From NCBI GenBank assembly GCA_040756415.1, contig JBFLYZ010000011.1, positions 1 through 64,000 on the forward strand: a stretch of DNA of 64,000 nucleotides, in the 5' to 3' direction. The position numbers and the translations under genes are program-made. Below are positions 9,206-17,733 of the stretch, piece by piece; the first letter of the stretch is position 1; every line of letters starts with the position of its first letter. The notes under the pieces are model-generated. The model did not search any database. It had not been told where the DNA came from and saw only the letters and a list, made by a program, of their open reading frames with translations. The stretch is from JBFLYZ01 sp040756415 (GTDB lineage: Bacteria > Bacteroidota > Bacteroidia > JADZBD01).

Positions 9206-9364
9206 TTATCTCTTGTGCCGTTTGTTGGAGGAAACGGTCAGTCTTTTCCGCCCTCTTTTTCTGCGCTTGGCCAGCACCCTGCGTCCGTTGGCAGTGGAAG
9301 AACGCTTACGAAAACCGTGCTTGTTCCTTTTCTTGCGCTGCGATGGTTGATAGGTCCTTTTCAT
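9206..9364 (-). CDS. rpmH: 50S ribosomal protein L34
   Basis: A 52-residue, very basic protein beginning MKRTYQPSQRKKRNKHGFRK and ending in SSNKRHKR, a clear match to bL34, a late-assembling component of the large ribosomal subunit. ATG at 9362-9364, TAA at 9206-9208. In many bacteria rpmH sits beside rnpA and dnaA; here it is a single-gene unit with a TATCTTTG box upstream and a strong terminator downstream. The length fits Bacteroidota L34. Confidence 0.97.
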   Translation of the reverse strand: MKRTYQPSQRKKRNKHGFRKRSSTANGRRVLAKRRKRGRKRLTVSSNKRHKR

Positions 9365-9396
9365 TGTAGAATATGTTTAATTTCAAAATAGGTCTG

Positions 9397-9404
9397 CAAA
9401 GATA
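9397..9404 (-). promoter_or_regulatory. promoter -7 box for rpmH
   Basis: TATCTTTG on the minus strand exactly matches the Bacteroidota TAnnTTTG element and would give a leader of about 25 nt. No well-spaced TTTG at -33 is visible. Confidence 0.5.
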
Positions 9405-9468
9405 GTCAGCTTTTCAAATCTGCAAAATATTTATTCCCGGGCCCTGTATTCTCCTTATCTTTAATCCC

Positions 9469-11484
9469 GTGAGCAGGTTTCGCCCCATTCTCCTACTGCT
9501 TCTTCTTGGGCATTCTTCCTTTGCCGGGCAGCATGCCAGCGATTCCCTCCGGGCGGTCATCGCATCAGGCGTAAACGATTCGGTCAGGATGGCCGCATAC
9601 AATACCCTGTTCTATAACCATATTCACCGCCCCGATTCGGCCCTGATGATCATATCCGAGTTCAGGCAATACATTGGCACGATCAAGAACGAACGGTATT
9701 ATGCATTGGCACTCAGAAAGGCCGGGGCCTTTTATCATCGCCTCAATTTCTATGATAAGGCGCTTGAGCTCTATATACGCTCGGCCGAGGTCTTTGACCG
9801 CATAGGCGATAAGGAGGGACTGGCTAACTGTTATAATAACATGGGCAACAGCTATACCTCAAAAGGGGAGTTGACCAATGACAAGCTGAATTTCGAGCGG
9901 GCCATTGAATACCACAATAAGGCCATCAGCCTCAGGCTGGCCATAGGGGATTCGGCCCAGCTCAAGAACTCGTTCAACAATATCGGCTTATGCTACCTCG
10001 CCAAAGGCGATTACGAGGTGGCCCTGGATTATTTCCAGAAAGCCTTCAGGTTATACATGAGCACGGATAAGGACGCCAACGGTATCGATATGATATCGCT
10101 TAACCTGGGCGACACGTACCTGGAGATGGGTAAGAAGTACCGAAAAGCGGAGTATTTCGGTAAAGCGCTGGAGTATTTCATGGGCCGGCTCAAGGCCTAT
10201 CAGAGCTTCAGCTCGAACGAGAGAAAGGCCACTGCGCTGGCCCGCGTGGGTGAGATCTATATGGAGACCGGAGACTTTGCCAGGGCCGAAGAATACCTCA
10301 TGAAATCGTACACCATGGCCCTTGAGCTGAAGAACCAGGGGTCGATCTCCGAATCGGCCCAATACCTTTCCAGGCTCTATGAGCAAAAAGGCGATTACGG
10401 CAAATCGCTTCGCTTCCTGAAGGAGTTCAATGCCGCCAAGGATTCGCTGCTTAACCTGAAGAACAGGAGCAATGTGGAGCAGATGCAGGCCCTGTTTGAA
10501 TCGTCTAAGAAAGACCGGGAGATCGAGAAGCGCAACGAGGAGATACGGCTCAAGAACGCGGAAGTAAGCCGGCAGCGGGTGGTCATTTTTTCAGCGATAG
10601 GGGGCCTGGCCCTGCTGGTGGGTATTGCCCTGCTCCTGTACAATCGCAATGCGATCCGTAAAAAGGCCAACGCGGAGCTTACGGCCGCCTATTCAAAAAT
10701 AGAGCTGAAAAACCGGCAGATCACGGACAGCATCAATTATGCAAAGCGCATCCAGGAAGCGATTTTACCCCCTGCCGGGCAGGTGAGGAAGCGCCTGGAT
10801 GGATTTTTCGTGTTCTTTCGCCCCCGCGATATCGTAAGCGGTGACTTTTACTGGTTCACCAGCCATAAGGGGAAGATCATTATTGCGGTGGCGGACTGTA
10901 CGGGGCATGGCGTTCCGGGCGCGCTCATGAGCATGATCGGTAACACTATGCTGAATGAGATCGTCAACCAGAAAGACGTTCTGGACCCGGGAAGCATACT
11001 TACGCGTCTCAACAGCGGTGTGATCGATGCCCTTCACCAGCACCAGGGCGACCTGCTTACCCAGGATGACGGGATGGATATTGCGTTGTGTGTCATGGAC
11101 GAAACGCAAAAGAACAGCGAAGAGCAGGAGGTGCTTTTCGCTTCGGCCAACCTCAGCCTTTACCTGGTCGAACAGGGTAAGGTGAAGGAGGTGCGGGGCG
11201 ATATCAATTCTATAGGAGGCAGCATGAGCTCACGCGAGCACCGATTCAGCGTCAGCCGGCTATCGGTCAGAAAGGGAACGGCCCTTTTCATGTCGACCGA
11301 TGGCTTTTATGACCAGTTCGGAGGCGATAACGATACCAAGTATCTCACCACTAATTTCGAGAAGCTGATCGCCCGGGTAGACATGGGCGGGGAGCCCGCA
11401 GCGCAACTGGAAAAGGAGTTCGATTCCTGGAAAGGAGGGGGGAAGCAGATCGATGATGTGCTGGTGGCTGGATTCAGGGTCTAG
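9469..11484 (+). CDS. TPR sensor with PP2C/SpoIIE-type serine phosphatase
   Basis: A 671-residue protein starting at GTG with a signal-like segment (RPILLLLLLGHSSFAG). It then has about five TPR units (residues 60-340), a charged coiled coil, a membrane helix at about 370-390, and a cytoplasmic SpoIIE/PP2C domain from about 420. The phosphatase signatures are present: AILPP, FRPRDIVSGDFYWF, VADCTGHGVPGALMSMIG and STDGFYDQ. Such phosphatases dephosphorylate regulator proteins in partner-switching pathways. Its neighbour on the opposite strand is a SiaC/DUF1987 protein, followed by a SiaB-like kinase, so this is the likely SiaA equivalent. Its stop overlaps that of siaC by 4 bp in a tail-to-tail arrangement. 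The ligand sensed by the outer TPR region is unknown. Confidence 0.88.
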   Translation: MSRFRPILLLLLLGHSSFAGQHASDSLRAVIASGVNDSVRMAAYNTLFYNHIHRPDSALMIISEFRQYIGTIKNERYYALALRKAGAFYHRLNFYDKALELYIRSAEVFDRIGDKEGLANCYNNMGNSYTSKGELTNDKLNFERAIEYHNKAISLRLAIGDSAQLKNSFNNIGLCYLAKGDYEVALDYFQKAFRLYMSTDKDANGIDMISLNLGDTYLEMGKKYRKAEYFGKALEYFMGRLKAYQSFSSNERKATALARVGEIYMETGDFARAEEYLMKSYTMALELKNQGSISESAQYLSRLYEQKGDYGKSLRFLKEFNAAKDSLLNLKNRSNVEQMQALFESSKKDREIEKRNEEIRLKNAEVSRQRVVIFSAIGGLALLVGIALLLYNRNAIRKKANAELTAAYSKIELKNRQITDSINYAKRIQEAILPPAGQVRKRLDGFFVFFRPRDIVSGDFYWFTSHKGKIIIAVADCTGHGVPGALMSMIGNTMLNEIVNQKDVLDPGSILTRLNSGVIDALHQHQGDLLTQDDGMDIALCVMDETQKNSEEQEVLFASANLSLYLVEQGKVKEVRGDINSIGGSMSSREHRFSVSRLSVRKGTALFMSTDGFYDQFGGDNDTKYLTTNFEKLIARVDMGGEPAAQLEKEFDSWKGGGKQIDDVLVAGFRV

Positions 11485-11855
11485 TTCTCTGCCAGGTCGA
11501 AGTCGAGGCCGGTGAGCCGCACATAGCGCTCGCCCGATGCCAGCATATCCCTGTCGCCTTTATCGTAGTACCATTTCACTTTTACGCTCGAGGTTTTGGC
11601 GATCTCCTGAAGGATGTTCATGATCTTGAACAATTGCTTGGCTGAAGCGGTATTGAAATACTCCAGCCTGAACACAAATACGGTCTCCTTATTGGGCGAC
11701 CGGGAGTAATCAAGCATCCAGCTTATGGCGGGGCCGTAAAACCCGGCCGCATCCTCGGGCAGCGAGCGTCCGCTGATCTCGAAAACGCCACTTCCGGCAT
11801 CCAGCCGTATGGATGGGACGTCTTCAGCGGCCAGATGTATGAAAGGATCCTGCAT
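11481..11855 (-). CDS. SiaC-like (DUF1987) regulatory phosphoprotein
   Basis: A 124-residue soluble protein with the DUF1987/SiaC signature FRLEYFNTASAKQLFKIMN. Thr69 in YFNT aligns with the threonine that is phosphorylated in Pseudomonas SiaC (Thr68 as I recall). In that system the SiaB kinase phosphorylates SiaC, the SiaA phosphatase removes the phosphate, and unphosphorylated SiaC activates a diguanylate cyclase. Here kinase and phosphatase candidates flank the gene but no GGDEF protein is present, so the output is unknown. Its start and the stop of the kinase gene share one base, indicating translational coupling. Confidence 0.85.
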   Translation of the reverse strand: MQDPFIHLAAEDVPSIRLDAGSGVFEISGRSLPEDAAGFYGPAISWMLDYSRSPNKETVFVFRLEYFNTASAKQLFKIMNILQEIAKTSSVKVKWYYDKGDRDMLASGERYVRLTGLDFDLAEN

Positions 11856-12979
11856 CAGCGGTTCACTTTGATCCGTAAGGAGAGAAAAGATACCTTGTCG
11901 TCAACGGGCATGACGGCATAGTCCAGGTTATTACCCGTTTTGATCTTCATATCGATGAAACCCAATCCGGCCCCCCTGGCCCCGGGCTCGCTTTCGGTCA
12001 TCATGGTCTCCGCATAGAAATCGTCCAGTTCCTTATCGCTGCTGCGGTTCACCCTGTCGATCTTGGCCGCCAGCTTCTGCACCTGGGCGGTGTGGATGTA
12101 ATTGCCGGCAGCCAGCGAGCAGCCTTCTTTCTCGGTGGTGACCAGCAGTATGCCCGGTTTGCCTTCCCTGGAGGCATCGATGCTGGCCGCATGGTTACAG
12201 ATGTTTTGCAGCAGCTCGATCATCACATTGACCGATTTTCGTTTGAAAGCCAGGTCTTCGGAGCTTACCACGCTGCCTTCGGTCATAGAAAGCAGGCTCT
12301 TGAGGTTATCATGCGTGAAAAATCCCTGATAGATAAGGCTGATGTGCCGCTCGCGCGTAAGCCGGTGTATTTCCTTCACATAATCAAGTGTGCCAGCGGA
12401 CGGGTTTTCGTTCCATTCGGGGGTGATCCTGGCCTGGAAATAAAAATAGGCCAGATGATCGCTGATGCTTTGAAAATCGAAGGCGAGCTTATTGCCTGTC
12501 TTACGGGCCATTTCGATCAGGCCAAGGCCGGCACCTCCTTTTTCCGACAGCCGGGTAGTGCTGAGCATTTCTTTATAGTAGGACTTGAGTGTGTCCTGGT
12601 CGAGCGAGTTGACCATTTCCAGCTTGCCGCGCAGGGCATCCACCTGGTCGCTGTCTATCACATTGCCCGTTGCTATCCGGTGTTCTTTTCCTGAGCTCTG
12701 CACGACAAAAAAACCGGTGTTATCGTCTTCGGCCTTGGTATCCTGGTGCCGGGTAATGTTCTGCAGCGATTCAACCATCACGAAATACACGCGTTTCTGC
12801 GTTTTCTGCGATTCGCCCGTGATGTTCATGTTCGTCTCGGCCAGGGCAAGGATACGATCGCTGAGCTGGGGATTGAAGTTGCCGCGATAGATGTAGCTGA
12901 GAGAATAATCTCCAAGGTCTTTAAATAGTCCGTAAAGAAATTTGTCCTGTTCTATCCGGGGAGTGGTCACAGTACCCAT
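11855..12979 (-). CDS. SiaB-like protein kinase, tandem duplicated domain
   Basis: A 374-residue protein made of two homologous SiaB/DUF6272-type halves, about residues 1-186 and 198-374. Each half carries the GHKL-like N-box (ESLQNITRH at 70-78, ELLQNICNHA at 255-264) and a glycine lid (GGAGLGLIEMARKTGN, GARGAGLGFIDMKIKTGN). Each also has matching openings (SLSYIYRGNFNPQLSDRI, HISLIYQGFFTHDNLKSL). SiaB proteins known to me have a single such unit of about 180 residues. The likely role is phosphorylation of the SiaC-like protein encoded immediately downstream. Both halves keep their key motifs, so neither looks dead; one may bind the substrate or sense a signal. Confidence 0.83.
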   Translation of the reverse strand: MGTVTTPRIEQDKFLYGLFKDLGDYSLSYIYRGNFNPQLSDRILALAETNMNITGESQKTQKRVYFVMVESLQNITRHQDTKAEDDNTGFFVVQSSGKEHRIATGNVIDSDQVDALRGKLEMVNSLDQDTLKSYYKEMLSTTRLSEKGGAGLGLIEMARKTGNKLAFDFQSISDHLAYFYFQARITPEWNENPSAGTLDYVKEIHRLTRERHISLIYQGFFTHDNLKSLLSMTEGSVVSSEDLAFKRKSVNVMIELLQNICNHAASIDASREGKPGILLVTTEKEGCSLAAGNYIHTAQVQKLAAKIDRVNRSSDKELDDFYAETMMTESEPGARGAGLGFIDMKIKTGNNLDYAVMPVDDKVSFLSLRIKVNR

Positions 12980-13030
12980 TCAAATTTCAAACTTACGCCT
13001 TTCCGCTGAGAATACAAAAAGGCATAAAGC

Positions 13031-13058
13031 AAAAAAGCCCCCGCGCAGCAGGGGCTTT
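13031..13058 (-). terminator. terminator after the PKD/T9SS gene
   Basis: On the minus strand the stem AAAGCCCC/GGGGCTTT is followed by T6. It lies 23 bp past the stop at 13082 and isolates the PKD gene from the siaB-like gene. Confidence 0.8.
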
Positions 13059-13081
13059 CTCAAGATATGCGTATTCCCGGC

Positions 13082-14842
13082 CTAGTGCTTCATGAATTTA
13101 CGCGTGAAATTCACGTCATGGCCCGATATGCGGACGAAATAGATACCCGATGAGACGGGGCCCAGGTCAATGCCGGTGCTGGCATGGCCGTTGAGGACCT
13201 CTATCTTTCCGGTATATACAGCCTGTCCCAGGTCGTTCACCAGCTCGATGCGATAAACGCCCTTCATTGCCGGATTAGTAATCGCCAGTTCCAGGTGGCC
13301 TTCAGCGCTGTTATAGATCGTGCTGATGGAGTTGTTCAGGCTGTTCTCATCCAGCCCAACGCATCCCGCGGTGACCGTGGCGGTATAACTGCTGTCTGTG
13401 CCGCATGAATTGGAAGCGTAGAGCCTGACGGTAAATGTACCTGCGGTATTATAAGCTATGGTCGGGCTGGCAACCGTTGAGGTGGATGGAGTGCCGCCCT
13501 GGAACACCCAACTGTAAGAGGTTACGTTCTGGCTGCCCGTTGCGTTGAAATTCACGGTCTGGCCAACGCATATATTCGTGCTTCCGGACGTAACGGAGGC
13601 TACAGGCGCGGGGGTATAGGTGATGGGAACAAGCGCGCTGGCGGTGCAGCCGTTGCTTCCCGTGCCCGTAACGGTATAAACGGTAGTAACGGTAGGCGAT
13701 GCGATAACGGTGGATCCCGTAGAGCTGCTGAGCGAGGAGGCTGGCGACCATACGTAGCTATTGGCACCGGTCACGGAAATGCTCGAGGTTTGCGAGGGAC
13801 AGATGTTGGAAGGCGCTGCGGTAGGAACCAGCGTGGGCGAGGGGATGATGGTCACGGTGCTGGCCAGCGAATCGTAGATGGGGCAGCCGCTTCCAATGGT
13901 ATACAGTTTCACATTATAGGTGCCCGCGCTATTCCAGGTGGTGGCCTGTATGAATGTATTGGATGTGGCCGGGGTTCCACCGGTAAAGTTCCACAAAACC
14001 TGGCTGGCCGTTGACGCGCTGGCGTTAAAGGTAATGGGCGAGCCGGTGCAAACCTGGGTGCTTTGGTTAGGCGTTTGGGTGAACGATACCACGTTGGCGG
14101 TATTGGTCAGGTACGGGAAAATATAAAGCGAAATGTTTAGCTGCCACGAGCTGGCCGAAGCGTAATTATACCAGTTGTTATCCGACTGCTTTTCCCAGGT
14201 GGCGCTCGGGGTGGTCTGGGGATCGCTGTTGCTCACGATATTGAACGTATCCTTTGGCGCGGTGGCCCAGGTCAGGCCGGTTACGTCAACACTGATGAAG
14301 AACCTCCTGGATGCAGGCAGGGTGACCGGGGTGGTGAAAACGATCTCCGTATAATAGTTGTTCTGCACATCGGCCATGATCTGCCCCATGGTGAGGGTTC
14401 GGGTGGCCAGGGTAGCGCCCGGGGTCCCTGATGTTCCGTCATACACGCGGAAGGTCACGATCTTATTGGGGTTGCTGGAATAAGCTTTCCCTACCTGAAG
14501 AAAGAATCCATGAAGCAGAGAATAGGGGCTTGACGAGGCGTCAAAATACTGTGCCTTTTCGCGGTCGGCATAGGTGTTTACGCCATTGACCCAGCCGCTG
14601 GAGAACTGGGGTGTTGCGGTGATGTAGTAATTCACTCCGGTCCAGCCGGAAGAAATAGGCCAGTTCAGCGTATCGCAGGCAGTACCCTGCGCTTTGTTCT
14701 TGAACTGCGCCACTTTATGGGTTTGCGAAGGGCCGGGGCTCATAGCTGATTCCGTTCCAACAGCCGATCGTTCCGCTGCGTTCTGTGCGGCAGAAGAAAA
14801 CAGGATAAAAACAGATGAGAGAAAGAGTAAATGTTTTTTCAT
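13082..14842 (-). CDS. secreted T9SS protein with PKD-like domains
   Basis: A 586-residue protein with a signal peptide (MKKHLLFLSSVFILFSSAAQ). The N-terminal about 240 residues look like a carbohydrate-binding or jelly-roll region of unknown type. Two PKD-like or Ig-like repeats follow (QVLWNFTGGTPATSNT and YSWVFQGGTPSTSTV), with a cysteine-containing linker repeat between them. The C-terminus (GIYFVRISGHDVNFTRKFMKH) has the form of a type A T9SS sorting domain. The mature protein should be exported by T9SS and attached to or released from the cell surface. The frame opens at 14890, but the ATG at 14840-14842 puts the signal peptide at the N-terminus. Single-gene unit with its own terminator. 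Confidence 0.82.
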   Translation of the reverse strand: MKKHLLFLSSVFILFSSAAQNAAERSAVGTESAMSPGPSQTHKVAQFKNKAQGTACDTLNWPISSGWTGVNYYITATPQFSSGWVNGVNTYADREKAQYFDASSSPYSLLHGFFLQVGKAYSSNPNKIVTFRVYDGTSGTPGATLATRTLTMGQIMADVQNNYYTEIVFTTPVTLPASRRFFISVDVTGLTWATAPKDTFNIVSNSDPQTTPSATWEKQSDNNWYNYASASSWQLNISLYIFPYLTNTANVVSFTQTPNQSTQVCTGSPITFNASASTASQVLWNFTGGTPATSNTFIQATTWNSAGTYNVKLYTIGSGCPIYDSLASTVTIIPSPTLVPTAAPSNICPSQTSSISVTGANSYVWSPASSLSSSTGSTVIASPTVTTVYTVTGTGSNGCTASALVPITYTPAPVASVTSGSTNICVGQTVNFNATGSQNVTSYSWVFQGGTPSTSTVASPTIAYNTAGTFTVRLYASNSCGTDSSYTATVTAGCVGLDENSLNNSISTIYNSAEGHLELAITNPAMKGVYRIELVNDLGQAVYTGKIEVLNGHASTGIDLGPVSSGIYFVRISGHDVNFTRKFMKH

Positions 14843-14919
14843 AGGACCATGGGTTTTTGTGTGTTTTTTAGCGGCAGCGAAGGTAGGCAAAATTACTATA
14901 TGCAGGGTGCCCGTTTAGG

Positions 14920-15873
14920 CTACTCCCCCTGTGCCCGGTCGAGTTTTTGGAAGTCGATCTCGGTGCCCTTGCGGTTCTTGGCCACATGAATGCTGGCATT
15001 CAGCTCAAATCCCAGTATCATGACAAGGCAATTGAAGTAGATCCACATCTGGATAACGATGAGCGTACCGATGGAGCCGTAAAGCTTATTATAGCTCCCG
15101 AAATTGTTTACGTAATAGGAGAACCCGATCGAAGTGAGGATGGAAAGCAGCGTAGCGAACATGGATCCGGCCGAAAAGAACTTCCACCTGTTCTTTTTTG
15201 AAGGACCCAGGTAATAGATGAAGGATATGGTAGAGAAGCACAGAACGAAAAGAACCAGCCATCTTCCCACCACGATCAGCCAGGTCTCCAGGAAGCCATC
15301 TGAGAAAATGAGGTGGATCATTTTCTCGCTCAGCACAATGATGCCGATGGCCAGGATTAGCAGGAGGGTCATGATAAAAACCAGTATAAGCGAGATAAGG
15401 CGCTGCCAGAACCAGTTTCGCGTCTCGATGATATGGTAGGAGCGGTTAAAGGCACCGATCATGGCATTAAAGCCATTCGTGGAGAAATAAAGGGCCAGTA
15501 CGAAGCCGAACGAAAGCAGGCCGCTGTTGGGTTGGGTGATGATCTCGGTAATCGTTTCACGGGCGGCCTCGAAGGCCGATTCGCTCATCAGGTGCCGCAG
15601 CATTTCGAAGAGGCGCGACTGAAAGTTATCGATAGGTATATAGGGGATCAGGGTAAAGAGAAAAATGATGGACGGGAACAGGGCCAGGAAAAAGCTGAAG
15701 GCAACGGCAGAGGCCCGGGAAAGGATATCGCCATGCTGGATGCCTTTAATGAAGAACAGGCCCACATCGTGCAGTGAAATGCCCTCGAATCCCGGCAGCG
15801 TGATCTTTTTGGTGAGGTTTTTCAATGCCCTCAGCGCGCGATGCTCCTTAAGTTTCTTTGCCACCTTGCTCAC
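14920..15873 (-). CDS. YihY/BrkB-family membrane protein
   Basis: A 317-residue protein with about six membrane helices and the YihY signature near the first helix (ILSRASAVAFSFFLALFPSIIFLFTLIPYIP), followed by GFVLALYFSTNGFNAMIGAFNRSY. The family was once called ribonuclease BN, which is now regarded as wrong for this fold; the real function is unknown, with a transport role suspected. It is the last gene of a minus-strand group (DUF4783, nadC, yihY), 33 bp after nadC. Confidence 0.88.
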   Translation of the reverse strand: MSKVAKKLKEHRALRALKNLTKKITLPGFEGISLHDVGLFFIKGIQHGDILSRASAVAFSFFLALFPSIIFLFTLIPYIPIDNFQSRLFEMLRHLMSESAFEAARETITEIITQPNSGLLSFGFVLALYFSTNGFNAMIGAFNRSYHIIETRNWFWQRLISLILVFIMTLLLILAIGIIVLSEKMIHLIFSDGFLETWLIVVGRWLVLFVLCFSTISFIYYLGPSKKNRWKFFSAGSMFATLLSILTSIGFSYYVNNFGSYNKLYGSIGTLIVIQMWIYFNCLVMILGFELNASIHVAKNRKGTEIDFQKLDRAQGE

Positions 15874-15906
15874 GGGGCAAATGTAGCGCTATTGCTTTAA
15901 ACGGGG

Positions 15907-16779
15907 TTAAAAGGCCTTCAGGCTCATGTCCAGGCTGCGGAAGCTGTGCGTGAGCGCGCCTACAGATATGTAATCCACCCCGGTCAGGGCATATGCGCGG
16001 ATATTGGATTCATTGATCCCGCCCGAGGCTTCGGTCTCTGCCCTGCCGTTGACCAGGCTCACCGCTTTCTTCATCAAGGCGGGCGAAAAGTTGTCAAGGA
16101 GAATGCGATGCGCTCCGCCCTCGCGCAGAACTTCGCGCAGTTCTTCCAGGTTGCGCACTTCCACCTCGATACGGAGCTTCTTCTTTTTTCTTTTCAGGTA
16201 GTATTTGGCCGAGGCCAGGGCCCGGCTCGCGCTGCCGCAATAATCGATGTGGTTATCCTTGATCAGCACCATGTCGAACAGGCCGAAGCGATGATTATGG
16301 CCACCCCCTATTAACACCGCCCACTTTTCGAGCATCCTGATCCCGGGCGTGGTCTTACGGGTGTCGAGCAGCCTGGCCCTGGTTCCCATACAGGCCTGCG
16401 CGAGCTGGTGGGTTTTGGAAGCAATGCCGCTCATGCGCTGCATGCAGTTCAGCACCAGGCGCTCAGCGGTTACAATCGCCCTGGCGCTGCCTTGCACCGT
16501 CAGAACCACATCTCCCGGTTTGACCCGGGCACCGTCTTTTTTAAGAATGTTCACGCGAAGTGTGCTATCCACCGCCCCGAAGATCAGGGGGGCCAGTTGA
16601 ACCCCGGCCAGTATGCCTTCATCTTTTATAATGAGCCGGGCCCTGCCCTTGGCCTTTGCAGGGATGCAGGCCAGGGTAGTGTGGTCGCCATCGCCAACAT
16701 CTTCGCGCAATGCTGATGATATGAATTGCCGCAGCGCGGCCGGGGTTACATACGAAGGCTTAGTCGCTGTAGGTTTCAA
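15907..16779 (-). CDS. nadC: nicotinate-nucleotide pyrophosphorylase (carboxylating)
   Basis: Converts quinolinate and PRPP to nicotinate mononucleotide, CO2 and PPi in de novo NAD synthesis. Family motifs are present: EDVGDGDHTT near the N-terminus, ERLVLNCMQRMSGIAS, DTRKTTPGIRMLEKWAVLIGGGHNHR, KDNHI and EVEVRNLEE, then ASGGINESNI. No ATG lies at a sensible place. The frame is open to 16902, but residues upstream of about 16780 are antisense-like and overlap the DUF4783 gene deeply. A TTG at 16777-16779 gives a 290-residue protein, the normal family length, overlapping the upstream stop by 20 bp. The start is therefore uncertain by a few codons. Confidence 0.92.
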   Translation of the reverse strand: MKPTATKPSYVTPAALRQFISSALREDVGDGDHTTLACIPAKAKGRARLIIKDEGILAGVQLAPLIFGAVDSTLRVNILKKDGARVKPGDVVLTVQGSARAIVTAERLVLNCMQRMSGIASKTHQLAQACMGTRARLLDTRKTTPGIRMLEKWAVLIGGGHNHRFGLFDMVLIKDNHIDYCGSASRALASAKYYLKRKKKKLRIEVEVRNLEELREVLREGGAHRILLDNFSPALMKKAVSLVNGRAETEASGGINESNIRAYALTGVDYISVGALTHSFRSLDMSLKAF

Positions 16780-17146
16780 TCCGGAACTGCTGAATGATGA
16801 ATTTGTCGCCTTCCTTCTTAAGCAGGAAATAGGTCTTGAAGGTGCCGGCCGAGGTGACCAGCTTACCAATGGTATATTTAGCTCCGCCTTTGGAAACGCC
16901 ATTGTGCTCGATCGTAAAGGTCTTGGGAGCGTGCTTCGTAAAGAAGTCCTTCAGGATCAGCTCAGCCTGAGCCTTGCTGTATACATCCTCCTTGTCCAGT
17001 ATTTTCATGTCCACGTTAGCGCCAAAGTATTTGGATACCTCGCTGGCATTCCCTTTCCGGATGGCATCGGCAACTTCGCTGGCAACATCCTCCAGGGTAA
17101 GCACCGGCAGCACGAACATGAAGATGGATAATATCAGGCTTTTCAT
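16760..17146 (-). CDS. DUF4783 secreted protein
   Basis: A 128-residue protein with a short signal peptide (MKSLILSIFMFVLPVL) and a small NTF2-like or lipocalin-like body ending IIQQFRIETYSD. This matches DUF4783, a Bacteroidota family often found next to nadC and rlmH, as here. Function unknown; periplasmic location inferred. It overlaps the probable nadC start and is divergent from rlmH. Confidence 0.78.
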   Translation of the reverse strand: MKSLILSIFMFVLPVLTLEDVASEVADAIRKGNASEVSKYFGANVDMKILDKEDVYSKAQAELILKDFFTKHAPKTFTIEHNGVSKGGAKYTIGKLVTSAGTFKTYFLLKKEGDKFIIQQFRIETYSD

Positions 17147-17265
17147 CTGGTAGCTTGTTTACACCTGTAAATACAAATATTAAGCCAAACTTTGAGGGGC
17201 TAAAAAACCCTTGCCGGGCAGGCAAATTTATGGTTTTTTTGTGGTCCGTAAGTCAAATGTTGAAA

Positions 17266-17733
17266 ATGAAAATCACGCTGCTTGCAACAGGTAAAACGAG
17301 GGAAGGCTATGTGGCCGATGGGATACGCGATTACACGCGAAGGCTGAGGCATTACTGCCCTTTTGAGATCATCGAGCTGCCGGCACCGAAAGGCGCGCAG
17401 AGCGAACACATGCAGAAGCTGAGGGAGGGTGAGGCTATTCTGAAAGAGATCGCTCCGGCCGATGTGGTGATCGTGCTCGATGAACGGGGTAAGCAGTACG
17501 GTTCGGAAAGTTTTGCCGCGTTGCTGCAACAGTTTATGAACCAGTCGGCCAGGCGCCTGGTCTTCGTGACGGGAGGTCCTTACGGTTTTGCCGATGCCGT
17601 TTACAGCCGTGCGGCCATGCGCTTATCCTTGTCGCAGATGACCTTTTCACACCAGATGGTGAGGCTGATATTCGCGGAGCAGCTCTACCGCGCATTCACC
17701 ATCATCAGGGGCGAACCTTATCACCACAGTTAA
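17266..17733 (+). CDS. rlmH: 23S rRNA pseudouridine-1915 N3-methyltransferase
   Basis: A 155-residue SPOUT methyltransferase that methylates pseudouridine 1915 in helix 69 of 23S rRNA. Signatures: MKITLLATGKT at the start, VIVLDERGKQYGSESFA, FVTGGPYGFAD (the SAM-binding knot loop), and the end LSQMTFSHQMVRLIFAEQ with GEPYHH. The frame is open from 17155, but the ATG at 17266 begins the conserved fold. Its last 29 bp overlap galE on the other strand. Confidence 0.95.
   Translation: MKITLLATGKTREGYVADGIRDYTRRLRHYCPFEIIELPAPKGAQSEHMQKLREGEAILKEIAPADVVIVLDERGKQYGSESFAALLQQFMNQSARRLVFVTGGPYGFADAVYSRAAMRLSLSQMTFSHQMVRLIFAEQLYRAFTIIRGEPYHHS

Noticed and set aside
9147..9350. Plus-strand open frame of 67 codons
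   Set aside because: It lies opposite rpmH and through its terminator; the minus-strand L34 sequence is unmistakable.
17205..17226. TTGCC/GGCAA repeat upstream of rlmH
   Set aside because: Arms of 5 bp only and no positional support; probably chance.
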